Shown here: positions 1 through 7,319 of the stretch, piece after piece
Layout of the letters: every line of letters begins with the position of its first letter
How positions within the stretch are numbered: the first letter of the stretch is position 1
Notes under the pieces: generated by a model
What the model saw: the letters and a program-made list of their open reading frames with translations, nothing else
Database searches by the model: none
Told to the model about the DNA's origin: nothing
Source: Phenylobacterium sp.
GTDB taxonomy: Bacteria > Pseudomonadota > Alphaproteobacteria > Caulobacterales > Caulobacteraceae
Length of the DNA: 64,000 nucleotides
NCBI RefSeq assembly: GCF_030681155.1
Contig: NZ_JAUXXE010000053.1
Coordinates: 1 to 64,000 of the forward strand
Direction of reading: 5' to 3'
Program-made: the position numbers and the translations under genes

Positions 1-481
1 CGCTGAAGACCGACGCCGGCCACCACTGGCCGCCGGCGATGTTTGACGTCGTCTCGGGCGGCAAGGCCTTGGCGTAAATGGTGACTCTCCCGCCGCGACG
101 CTGGATCAGGCGGGCGGTGGCCAAGCCGACCGCGCCGCAACCAAGGACCGCGTAATCCCGCTCGGGACCCGCGAAGCCTTCGTCGAGCGCCAGGTGCGAA
201 GTCCCCCAGGACATGGTGATCCCGCCGCCGCCGTGACCGTAGTTGTGCACCAGGGTCTTGTCGCCGAAGCGCTCGGCCCGGACCACAAAGCCACCAGGAC
301 GATAAGGCCGCAGACCGGCGACCACCCGGATCACTCGATCTTCCGAGACGTGGACGGGCGCCAGCCGCAGCCGCCCGCGCGGTTGCAGCGGATCGGAGAA
401 CGGCGCCGTGGTTCCGGTCGTAGTGCAACCGGCGAGGGCGCCGCCCGCCAGCATCAGCCCGAAGTTTCGCCGCGTCGTCAT
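1..481 (-). CDS. FAD-dependent oxidoreductase of the D-amino-acid oxidase type, exported lipoprotein (partial)
   Basis: Only the N-terminal 160 residues are in the window; the gene runs off the left edge. It starts at ATG 481 with a twin-arginine pair (residues 4-5), a hydrophobic stretch and a lipobox ending in Cys19 (LAGC), so it is probably a Tat-exported lipoprotein. Residues 79-85 read HNYGHGG, a signature found near the C-terminus of D-amino-acid oxidases, preceded by a GLRPYRPGG segment (56-64) of the same fold. Only after this, at residues 114-119 (GCGAVG), comes the Rossmann FAD-binding motif that normally opens these enzymes. The order looks permuted relative to classical DAAO. The substrate is unknown; oxidative deamination of an amine or amino acid in the periplasm is an inference from the family. 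Confidence 0.75.
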   Translation of the reverse strand, partial: MTTRRNFGLMLAGGALAGCTTTGTTAPFSDPLQPRGRLRLAPVHVSEDRVIRVVAGLRPYRPGGFVVRAERFGDKTLVHNYGHGGGGITMSWGTSHLALDEGFAGPERDYAVLGCGAVGLATARLIQRRGGRVTIYAKALPPETTSNIAGGQWWPASVFS

Positions 482-572
482 ACGCCCCCCTGCTCTCGGC
501 GCAAATAAGGATCAGCGCGGGCGCCGTGCGCAACCCCAGATCGCGCGGCCAGGCGCAATTGTTGGCGCCGCC

Positions 573-1982
573 TCAGGCGTAGGCGGGCTGGCCGTAGAGG
601 CGATCGAAGACCGGCGGCAGGCTGTCGGGCAGGCCCAGCAATGGGCCTGACGACAGCAGCAGCACCACTTCATCGCCCTTCAGGTTCGAAAGGGCGGTGG
701 TCGCCTGTTCGCGACTGGCCACCGCCTCGACCGGCACGCCGGCGGCGCGGGTCCGGGCCACGATCTCCTCGTGGCTGGACTGGTGGTGACTGTCCGCCCC
801 GTGCACCGGCGGCGGGCAGATCAGCACCCGAGAGGCGCCCGAGAACACGGTGTCGTACCAGGAGAGCGCATCGCGGCTGCGCCAGCTGAAGGTATGGGGC
901 TCGAAGACCACGACCAACGGACGGCTCGGATAGTGCAGCCGCATCGCGCCGATGGCCGAGTGGGCCTTTTCATAAGAGCTGCCAAAGCCCTCGATGACCG
1001 GGACCGCCGAGGTGGTGGTCAGGCGATCAAGCCGGCGGCGAATCCCTGCGAAACTGGCCAGGCCGGCGACCAGCGCCGCCTCACTCACCAGTTCCCGTTC
1101 CAGAAGGAAGGCGGCGACGCCGACGATGTTCTCGACGTTGTGTGCGCCCAAAAGCTGGGTGGTGAGGGGGATCTTGCGGCCGCCCGGCCCGATCAGGTCA
1201 AAGCGGGTGGTTTCGCCATAGACCACGTCGCGGCTGAACCAGCCGTCGCAGGGCGCGGTGTCGTACCAGACCACGCGGGCCCTGGTTTCATGCGCCACGG
1301 CGCGGATGGCCGGGTGATCGCGCATCACGGCCACGCCCTGCGCCGGCAAGCCGCGCAGCAGATCGAGGAACGGCGACTCGTACTCGGCGAAGGTCGGGAA
1401 GACGTTGACGTGATCGTGGACCAGCGAGGTCAGCAACAGGTGGTCGGGGTGATAGAGCGCGAACTTCGAGCGGCGGTCGGTCGCCGAGACGATGTACTCA
1501 TCGCCCTCCAGCACCACGTCGCCGCCGCCCCAATGGCCGGTTGCGGGCAAGGACGGCGAAATCGCCCCGACCATCCAGCCTGGATCAGCTCCCGCCTGCA
1601 GCAGGATGTGGGCCATCAGGGCGGTGCAGGTCGACTTGCCGAACGATCCGGCGACCACGGTGGTCAGGCGGCCGCTGGTCACCTTGCCGAGCATCTCAGC
1701 GAAGGTGGTGACCCGCGCACCGCGCGCCCGGGCCTCGATCACCTCGGGATTCGATTCGGCTCCCAGCTTGGCGCTGGTGCCGAGAATCAGGATGTCGAGG
1801 TTCGCGGGGAGATTCGCCGCGTCGAATCGCCGATGGAACGGAAAGCCCAGCCCTTCGACATAGGTCGACATCGGCGGGAACACGTCTTCGTCGGAACCGG
1901 AGATTTCATGGCCTGCGTCGCGCAGCATCAAGGCGACAGCGCTCATGCCCGCCCCGGCTATTCCCGTGAAATGGATGCGCAT
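573..1982 (-). CDS. Mur ligase family protein, Mpl-like (UDP-MurNAc:tripeptide ligase)
   Basis: A 469-residue Mur ligase. Mpl enzymes join recycled L-Ala-gamma-D-Glu-meso-DAP tripeptide to UDP-N-acetylmuramate in the cytoplasm. The N-terminus (MRIHFTGIAGAGMS) is the Mur Rossmann-like domain, followed by SDEDVFPPMST, typical of Mpl rather than MurC. The ATP loop is AGSFGKST (Ser in place of the more usual Thr). VLEGDEY followed by RRSKF matches the Mpl substrate segment, and AHNVEN is the conserved HN motif before the C-terminal domain. I chose ATG 1982 because a longer in-frame version adds 27 residues without family similarity. MurC is the alternative, but the missing GTHGKT motif and the length fit Mpl better. 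Confidence 0.78.
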   Translation of the reverse strand: MRIHFTGIAGAGMSAVALMLRDAGHEISGSDEDVFPPMSTYVEGLGFPFHRRFDAANLPANLDILILGTSAKLGAESNPEVIEARARGARVTTFAEMLGKVTSGRLTTVVAGSFGKSTCTALMAHILLQAGADPGWMVGAISPSLPATGHWGGGDVVLEGDEYIVSATDRRSKFALYHPDHLLLTSLVHDHVNVFPTFAEYESPFLDLLRGLPAQGVAVMRDHPAIRAVAHETRARVVWYDTAPCDGWFSRDVVYGETTRFDLIGPGGRKIPLTTQLLGAHNVENIVGVAAFLLERELVSEAALVAGLASFAGIRRRLDRLTTTSAVPVIEGFGSSYEKAHSAIGAMRLHYPSRPLVVVFEPHTFSWRSRDALSWYDTVFSGASRVLICPPPVHGADSHHQSSHEEIVARTRAAGVPVEAVASREQATTALSNLKGDEVVLLLSSGPLLGLPDSLPPVFDRLYGQPAYA

Positions 1983-2220
1983 TCCGCCCAGAACCTCTGT
2001 TTCCTTGCTGGTATCGAGCCGAGCGCCGCCCGTCGAGAGGCTAAGGCGTCGCGGCCTGCCCATTCAGCGCCAAGCCCATTAACCCCCGACCAACCAAGCG
2101 ATCAGAGCGTCCAGGCCATCCTCAGGAAAGACAACCACGCCGCAAAACATTCTGAGTGCAGCTCCGGCAGAGCTCCTTTTCGCTCTCTGTGGGCGCTTTT
2201 CGATCGCTGCACTTCTGCGC

Positions 2221-2249
2221 TTGCGCGCCCGACGAACGCTGGGTATATC
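2221..2249 (+). promoter_or_regulatory. Possible promoter of tRNA-Asn
   Basis: TTGCGC (2221-2226) and TATATC (2244-2249) are spaced by 17 bases and end 16 bases before the tRNA. They resemble a housekeeping -35/-10 pair. Assigned by eye only. Confidence 0.3.
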
Positions 2250-2265
2250 GCCGCCTCCAACGTGA

Positions 2266-2341
2266 TCCCCGATAGCTCAGCTGGTAGAGCAGTCGGCTGT
2301 TAACCGACTTGTCGCAGGTTCGAGTCCTGCTCGGGGAGCCA
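2266..2341 (+). tRNA. tRNA-Asn (anticodon GTT)
   Basis: A complete 76-base cloverleaf: acceptor TCCCCGA pairs with TCGGGGA, the anticodon stem GTCGG/CCGAC encloses the loop CTGTTAA (anticodon 2299-2301), the T-arm is GCAGG-TTCGAGT-CCTGC, the discriminator is G, and the CCA end is encoded (2339-2341). A serine recombinase gene on the other strand overlaps its 3' half, marking it as a probable integration site. Confidence 0.97.
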
Positions 2342-3976
2342 ATTCGGAACGAAACTGCGAACGCCGTGCGCCGCAGTTTCCACTCCATAGTTTCCTCCAG
2401 ACGCCACAAGCGTCTGGAGGAGCCTTGGCTTCGATCCCCTGATCCGAATTTCGTCGGCTCCGACCTCCACCCGCTGAACTAGCGCCTGGAGATGATGGCG
2501 CCGGAAACCGCCCTCTCGATCCCTGATCTTCTTACGAGCCTCGATGCCGAACCGACGCAGCAGCTCCGGCGTCACTCGATTGTCGTCGCCCTCTCCCCTG
2601 TTTTCGGCCCGGTCCGCATCGGCCCGCGCCGAATCACGGATCCGCTTCAACTCGACAATCCGTCCCTTGAGGTTGGAATCGTCCATTTCAGCGAGACCAT
2701 TCTCAATGGCCTCATACAGCCGAGTCAGCTTGGCTTCCGCGTCCGCAGCCTGCTTCCTCAGCTCAGCGATCCGCCCCTTTAGGCGTCCGGCGTGTTCCTC
2801 CCTGCGCTTAAGCAGGCCGGCGAGCAGCTCCTCAAGCCGCTCGGGCGCAAGAAGTCGCTCCTCCAGATGCGACACAACAATCGTATCCAGCTCGTCCATC
2901 GGGATCGTGCGGCCGCGGCACGCCGTCTTCCCCTGCCGTGCCGTCGTACAGCAGGTGTAGTAGCGGTATTGGTCGCCCTTGCCGGAGGTACGGAGCGTCA
3001 TCGCTCCCCCGCAGTCGGTACAGAAGCACACGCCACCGAGGAGCGTCCCGGCCGTCACGAACCGTGGGGCCTTCAGTTGCGGGCTGCGAGAGCGCATCAC
3101 CGCCTGCACCTCAGCGAACTCCTCCTCGTCGATGATCGGCTCGACCGTCACGTCGACGATTTCGTCTTCGGACTTCTGCTCTCCTTTACGCTTCCCCGAG
3201 ACGTTGAAGCGATGGCGGCCGATGTAGGTCTCCCTGGTCAGGATTTGGTGCACCGCCCCGACGCCCCAGCGCCCGCCGGTCTGCGTCCGGATACCACGCA
3301 TGTTCAGATAATCGGCGATCTGGCGCGACCCCATTGGACCGTCGTCAGTGCCGATCCGTGCGAGGCGGAACATAAGCTGGACCGTCTCAACCTGTGCCGG
3401 ATCAGGCTCGATCTTCTTTTTGGTCCTCGCGCCTCGTTGCTCGGCCGCTACGATTTTGTAGCCGAAGGGCGGCCGCGAGCCGTTCCAATAGCCCTGACGG
3501 GCGTTCTCCCGCATGGCCCGGAGCGTGTGCTTGGCATTCTCTTTCGACTGGTATTCATCGAACAATGCCATGATCTGACGCATCATCACGCTCATCGGAT
3601 CATCGCCGAGATCCTGCGTGATGGACGTGAGGCGGATACCGTTCTTCGCCAGTCGCCGGACATAGAATTCGAGCTGAAACTGATCGCGAAAGAAGCGCGA
3701 GAAGGAATGCACGATGATGAAGTCGAACGGCGCGGGCTTTTGTGCTCCGGCGTCCATCATCCGCTGAAACTCAGGTCGCCGGTCGTCTGTCGCCGATGCA
3801 CCCGGCTCGACAAACTCGGCGACGACGGCGATGCCTTTCGCTTGGCAATAGGCTTGAAGTTGACGGCGCTGGTCTGGAATCGAAAGATCGTGTTCGGCCT
3901 GCCGGCCGGTCGAAACACGCAGATAGAGAGCGGCACGCCCCGGCGATGCCAAGGCGGGGGTCGCTTTGGCGTTCAT
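2300..3976 (-). CDS. Large serine recombinase (site-specific integrase)
   Basis: A 558-residue large serine recombinase that would integrate and excise the adjacent island. The resolvase domain begins with ALYLRVSTGRQ, with the nucleophile at Ser22. A recombinase domain follows (GYWNGSRPPFGYKI, then TYIGRHRF). A zinc beta-ribbon carries CFCTDCGG and later CC and C residues, and a coiled-coil-like charged stretch precedes the C-terminus. ATG 3976 has a strong GGGAGG ribosome site. The last codons read antisense through the 3' half of tRNA-Asn, and the stop TAA (2300-2302) is formed by the anticodon loop, so the end of the protein is supplied by the attachment site. A small gene lies just upstream in the same direction. 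Confidence 0.93.
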   Translation of the reverse strand: MNAKATPALASPGRAALYLRVSTGRQAEHDLSIPDQRRQLQAYCQAKGIAVVAEFVEPGASATDDRRPEFQRMMDAGAQKPAPFDFIIVHSFSRFFRDQFQLEFYVRRLAKNGIRLTSITQDLGDDPMSVMMRQIMALFDEYQSKENAKHTLRAMRENARQGYWNGSRPPFGYKIVAAEQRGARTKKKIEPDPAQVETVQLMFRLARIGTDDGPMGSRQIADYLNMRGIRTQTGGRWGVGAVHQILTRETYIGRHRFNVSGKRKGEQKSEDEIVDVTVEPIIDEEEFAEVQAVMRSRSPQLKAPRFVTAGTLLGGVCFCTDCGGAMTLRTSGKGDQYRYYTCCTTARQGKTACRGRTIPMDELDTIVVSHLEERLLAPERLEELLAGLLKRREEHAGRLKGRIAELRKQAADAEAKLTRLYEAIENGLAEMDDSNLKGRIVELKRIRDSARADADRAENRGEGDDNRVTPELLRRFGIEARKKIRDREGGFRRHHLQALVQRVEVGADEIRIRGSKPRLLQTLVASGGNYGVETAAHGVRSFVPNWLPEQDSNLRQVG

Positions 3977-3997
3977 GCGGGACCTCCCTTCACAAAT

Positions 3998-4249
3998 TCA
4001 GTTTTTCGAGCCCAGCAGCTCGTCGAGGAGCGGACCGAAATGGACTTCGAAAAGGTCCAGCTCTGCCTCAGTGACCGGCACGTGATCGGGCCAGTCATCA
4101 GAGATTTTGAGGCTCGCCTGGTGCTCGCCCCCGTTCCGAGCGCGTGACCGCGGCTCCGGCAGCGCCGACCGGATTGGGCGGACGTAGTCGTAAAGGTCGG
4201 CGTCGCCCTGCGACGCTGACGCTGGGAATTGAACCACGTTGGCAGACAT
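3998..4249 (-). CDS. Hypothetical protein upstream of the serine recombinase
   Basis: An 83-residue protein from ATG 4249 (MSANVVQFPASAS) with an acidic C-terminal half (EAELDLFEVHFGPLLDELLG). It ends 21 bases before the recombinase start on the same strand, so the two are probably co-transcribed. I recognise no domain. Its position suggests a recombination accessory or regulator, which is inference only. An upstream ATG at 4273 would add 8 residues. The approximately 290 bases upstream are AT-rich compared with the surroundings and probably contain the promoter. Confidence 0.6.
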   Translation of the reverse strand: MSANVVQFPASASQGDADLYDYVRPIRSALPEPRSRARNGGEHQASLKISDDWPDHVPVTEAELDLFEVHFGPLLDELLGSKN

Positions 4250-4511
4250 GCCGTCATTGTTGCATCTAACCACACAACATTGAACAGTTTCAGTTTGTTA
4301 CGCGAGAAACATGCAGTGAAATATCGGCCACTCCCGGTCGCTATAGGCTCCGCTGGCGAACCCTGGCGCGTCGTGGCGAAGCGCAAATACCTACAATCGG
4401 CGGCTGGGTGATGCGGTCGCGTGCGGTGTTCGACGGCATCAGCCATCATCGCTTCCTTCCCGGAACGAGCCCTTGCTCCAGGCCATCTTGCCGTCCGGCC
4501 TGTGACTGGAT

Positions 4512-4527
4512 ATATTACTGGTAATAT
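4512..4527. promoter_or_regulatory. Palindromic operator upstream of vapBC
   Basis: ATATTAC and GTAATAT form a perfect 7-bp inverted repeat with a 2-base spacer, 14 bases before the antitoxin start and just upstream of its GGAGG ribosome site (4531-4535). Autoregulation by the VapBC complex is the usual explanation. Confidence 0.65.
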
Positions 4528-4541
4528 CGCGGAGGTCAATC

Positions 4542-4844
4542 ATGAGCGACACGTCTCAGAGGCGCGCCATCAAGAACTACCGGAACCGCTTGGTTGAACG
4601 CGGCATGGCGCGCTTCGAGGTTCTCGGGCGCGATTCCGATCGGGAGCTAATTCGCTCGTTTGCGAAGCGCTTGGCCGAGAACGGCCCGGAGGCCGAGCGC
4701 TTGCGCGCTGCCGTCAGCCAAGGCATCGCCGGTCAGCCGCCGCGAAAGGGTGGCATCCTCGAAGCCCTCCGACGCTCGCCTCTGGTTGGCGCCGATGCCG
4801 TGCCAGCCCGCCCCTTTGAGCCAGGTCGCAAGGTTGACCTGTGA
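4542..4844 (+). CDS. vapB: Antitoxin of a VapBC-type toxin-antitoxin pair
   Basis: A 100-residue basic protein directly upstream of a PIN-domain toxin. Its N-terminal half (RRAIKNYRNRLVERGMARFEV) resembles antitoxins with a short DNA-binding N-terminus. The C-terminal tail is rich in Arg and Pro, consistent with a disordered segment that wraps the toxin. GGAGG lies 6 bases before ATG 4542. The stop overlaps the toxin start in a GTGA arrangement, so translation is coupled. It would neutralise the toxin and repress its own promoter through the palindrome just upstream. Function is assigned mainly from context. Confidence 0.8.
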   Translation: MSDTSQRRAIKNYRNRLVERGMARFEVLGRDSDRELIRSFAKRLAENGPEAERLRAAVSQGIAGQPPRKGGILEALRRSPLVGADAVPARPFEPGRKVDL

Positions 4845-5272
4845 GCCGGTATCTTCTCGACACCAGCATTATCAGCAACGTCACCAAGACCGCCCCCTCG
4901 GAATCGCTGCTGGCGTGGATGGCCGAACAGGTCGACGAAGACCTTTTCATCGCCTCGCTCACCATCGCCGAGATTCGGCGCGGCGTGCTGGAGAAGCCTG
5001 CCGGCCGCAAGCGCGATCAGCTCGAAGCGTGGTTCGCAGGGCCGGAAGGCCCATCAGCTCTCTTCGCCGGGCGCGTTCTCCCCTTAGATGAGAAGGCAGG
5101 TCTCATTTGGGCGAGGCTCATGTCCGAAGGGACAGCCGCTGGCCGCCCGCGCAGCGCGCTCGATACGATTATCGCAGCCGTTGCGGAATCCAACGAGTGC
5201 ACGATTGTCACCGACAATGAAAAGCATTTTGCGGGGATCGACACGATCAACCCGCTGCGGAGCGGCCCATAG
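4841..5272 (+). CDS. vapC: PIN-domain ribonuclease toxin VapC
   Basis: A 143-residue PIN-domain protein starting at GTG 4841, overlapping the antitoxin stop. The acidic metal-binding residues are all visible: Asp7 (LLDTS), Glu44 (AEIRRG), Asp108 (ALDTIIAA) and Asp125 (VTDNEKHF). The domain is full length. VapC toxins cleave tRNA or rRNA when the antitoxin is degraded. Here the pair sits between the recombinase and the BREX operon and probably helps keep the island in the chromosome. Confidence 0.92.
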   Translation: MSRYLLDTSIISNVTKTAPSESLLAWMAEQVDEDLFIASLTIAEIRRGVLEKPAGRKRDQLEAWFAGPEGPSALFAGRVLPLDEKAGLIWARLMSEGTAAGRPRSALDTIIAAVAESNECTIVTDNEKHFAGIDTINPLRSGP

Positions 5273-5350
5273 CGACCAAATTCCGGCCACCGATGAACTC
5301 CCCGTCAGTTCCGATACTTCCACGCAAGATTCCAGGATTCAGGTGAGCCT

Positions 5351-6079
5351 ATGACGCAGGACATGCCCTCCGAAGTTCTTGACGAGATTCGACGCGCCGC
5401 CAAAACAGACTGGCCCGGCGATCATGAAATGCAGCAGCACGTCATCGACAGCGAGAGCGAGGCTTACCACGCCTTGCAGGCGCTCGACTTCGGTGAAGCG
5501 CTCTCGTTCAAGCAAGCTATTCTCGACGAGGCCTCGCAATATAACGAGACTTGGGAAGACCGTTTCAACGCCGTCCATGCTGAGGTCGAGGCCTTTGCCG
5601 AACTGGCCGCCTTATCCCCCGACGATGTGCCTACCGACCTGGTCGCCGAGATGAAACAAAAGGCAGTCGCCGAGCACGACTGGTATTCCGCGCAGCTGGA
5701 GGAGGTGCAGCAGGGGATCGAAGGCTATCGGTATGTTCAACGGACCCGCGCCAAGGTCGGCCCGATCCGTGACATCCTGGTGCGCATGGAGAGCATCATC
5801 GGCTCGGAGTGCTATAACGCCAACATCCAGAACTACAGCGCCTGGGGCGTGTGGGAAGGCGAAGGCCGATCCTTCCGCTATCCCGTCACCTACATCCGCG
5901 AGGGCAAGGAAGAGAAGCGAAAGGCTCGGGTCGATGACCTGCAGCCGGAGGCGCTGATCACGGGTCATTACAAATTTGGGGCGAATGAACTGAGCATCTA
6001 CCGTGCTCTGGTCCGCATCGTGGATATGCTGGAGTCCGACTATGGGCTGAAGGTCGCGCGCGCTGGAGACGAATGTTGA
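5351..6079 (+). CDS. Hypothetical protein coupled to an SNase-like gene
   Basis: A 242-residue, acidic, mainly helical-looking protein that I do not recognise. The N-terminal two thirds are rich in Glu and Ala (for example EAYHALQALDFGEALSF). The C-terminal part is different: AWGVWEGEGRSFRYPVTYI and then KRKARVDDL, which looks like a beta-rich segment. There is no signal peptide or membrane helix. ATG 5351 follows AGGTGAG. Its stop overlaps the start of the downstream secreted nuclease-like gene (ATGTTGA), so the two are translated together. Sitting between VapBC and BREX, it is island cargo; a role in defence is possible but unsupported by any motif. Confidence 0.7.
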   Translation: MTQDMPSEVLDEIRRAAKTDWPGDHEMQQHVIDSESEAYHALQALDFGEALSFKQAILDEASQYNETWEDRFNAVHAEVEAFAELAALSPDDVPTDLVAEMKQKAVAEHDWYSAQLEEVQQGIEGYRYVQRTRAKVGPIRDILVRMESIIGSECYNANIQNYSAWGVWEGEGRSFRYPVTYIREGKEEKRKARVDDLQPEALITGHYKFGANELSIYRALVRIVDMLESDYGLKVARAGDEC

Positions 6080-6513
6080 GGCTCATTCCCGGGCCGCTGG
6101 TCCTTTCGGTGGTCGCATTCGGCGTCGCAATCACGCTGTTGACCGCATCGCCGGCGCGCGCAGACCCATGCGAGGGACGCTTACCATCGCGCGCCGGACA
6201 ACATTTCAGCGGCCCGGTGCGCTACGTCGGCGACGGCGACGGACTTTGCGTGGGTATCTCTGCGGACCCTAGCACCTGGATAGAGGTCCGGCTGGCGGAT
6301 TTTGATGCACCAGAACTCCATTCCTCTGACGGCCGCCGCTCGAAGGCGTTTCTCGAACAGGTAGCGTTTGGGCAAACAGTGAACTGCGAAGCGCGACGCG
6401 GTCGAAGTGGCCGTGTCATCGTCTATGACCGGGTGATCGCCGTGTGCCGTGTAGGCGGTCGAAGCATCGGCGATCTTCTTCGTAGTCTCCATGCGCCTGA
6501 AGGCGGAAACTGA
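6073..6513 (+). CDS. Secreted SNase (thermonuclease)-like protein
   Basis: A 146-residue protein with a clear signal peptide (hydrophobic residues 8-25, SPARA cleavage after Ala30). The mature part has the staphylococcal-nuclease pattern: VGDGDGLCV (Asp54, Asp56), VRLADFDAPE (Arg73, Asp77), and a following helix (RSKAFLEQVAFG). The usual downstream KYGR arginine motif is not obvious; GRVIVYDRVIAV may stand in for it. Activity on nucleic acid in the periplasm is therefore likely but not certain. Its start codon overlaps the stop of the upstream unknown gene. Similar short SNase proteins are common in alphaproteobacterial mobile DNA. Confidence 0.78.
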   Translation: MLRLIPGPLVLSVVAFGVAITLLTASPARADPCEGRLPSRAGQHFSGPVRYVGDGDGLCVGISADPSTWIEVRLADFDAPELHSSDGRRSKAFLEQVAFGQTVNCEARRGRSGRVIVYDRVIAVCRVGGRSIGDLLRSLHAPEGGN

Positions 6514-6596
6514 AAGGCACCGACAACGAGAAGGACTTCCCAGCATCGAGATCACCGATCCCCCTGCGACATGGCGGGTGATGGTCGAAACGAGAG

Positions 6597-7319
6597 TCAG
6601 ACCCTGCTCTTAACGTCGACAACCTGATTGCTTATGCCGTCTGTGCGAAGTTCGACAGTGCAAGAACTCGACAATACGTAGGAAAGTGGTTCCTTCATTT
6701 GGAAAGGAAACACGCTCGGATAAGAATCGAGTGTCGTGATCGAAAGTGGACGCCCCGAATAGCGGACGCACGCCTCCACAAGCCAAGCGATAAGCTTGGG
6801 CTCGTTCACCTGTGTTTTCGGCTTTCGTACCAAGCGTTTGCCGTTCAAGGTGCGATCGATCGCTCCCCAGCTTGCCTGGGACTGGAGCACCATGTTCGTC
6901 ATACGGCGGGTGCCCTCACGCTCCCCATAGATCTCGGCCATGCGCCTGTGGACTTCGGCAGACGCGCAATCTCCCTGCAGCGCCGTTAGGCGCCCGACAA
7001 TCTCTGCAACCTTCCCAAAGAAGGGATAGGTGGTGATGGCCATGCCCCAGGTCAGCACGGAAATCGGGGTGCCCGGGGAATCTCGGTAGATGCGAACGCC
7101 ACGATCGGCGAAGTCCGCGAGATCGGGTCTCGGCTCCACCCACAGACGATTCAGCACCGTGCGGGTCTTCTTCTTGGCGGCGGCGCCCGCATGGGTGGCG
7201 TCAATTAGCTCGGTCAGTTGCGCAATGTCGGAAACGCCAGCGCGAACCCGAAGCGCAGCGGCCGCCAAATCAAGTTGGATGAAGCGATCAAAGCCAATCT
7301 GTGGAGCCGCTGAACTCAT
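6597..7319 (-). CDS. brxA: BREX protein BrxA (DUF1819)
   Basis: A 240-residue protein, last gene of the BREX operon. It is identified by its position directly after pglZ, its length and the helical DUF1819-like pattern (TYPFFGKVAEIVGRL, then MVLQSQASWGAIDRT). BrxA is a small DNA-binding protein required for phage defence in several BREX types. ATG 7319 overlaps the pglZ stop as ATGA. The end lies 83 bases from the convergent SNase gene. In type 3 systems brxA normally closes the order brxF-brxC-pglX-brxH-pglZ-brxA, as here. Confidence 0.8.
   Translation of the reverse strand: MSSAAPQIGFDRFIQLDLAAAALRVRAGVSDIAQLTELIDATHAGAAAKKKTRTVLNRLWVEPRPDLADFADRGVRIYRDSPGTPISVLTWGMAITTYPFFGKVAEIVGRLTALQGDCASAEVHRRMAEIYGEREGTRRMTNMVLQSQASWGAIDRTLNGKRLVRKPKTQVNEPKLIAWLVEACVRYSGRPLSITTLDSYPSVFPFQMKEPLSYVLSSSCTVELRTDGISNQVVDVKSRV

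Noticed and set aside
771-2303. Long plus-strand reading frame (510 codons) opposite the Mur ligase
   Set aside because: It is antisense to a gene with clear family motifs, has no family similarity, and runs into the tRNA. High-GC shadow frame.
2122-2409. Minus-strand frame through the tRNA encoding a SPSRTRTCDKSV-type peptide
   Set aside because: This peptide is the antisense reading of tRNA sequence and is a known spurious annotation.
2792-4147. Plus-strand frame (451 codons) opposite the serine recombinase
   Set aside because: Antisense shadow of a gene with catalytic Ser and zinc-ribbon motifs.
3973-4539. Minus-strand frame of 188 codons overlapping the small gene upstream of the recombinase
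   Set aside because: Composition is Arg/Ser/Thr-rich as in out-of-frame readings; the overlapping 83-residue frame has normal composition.
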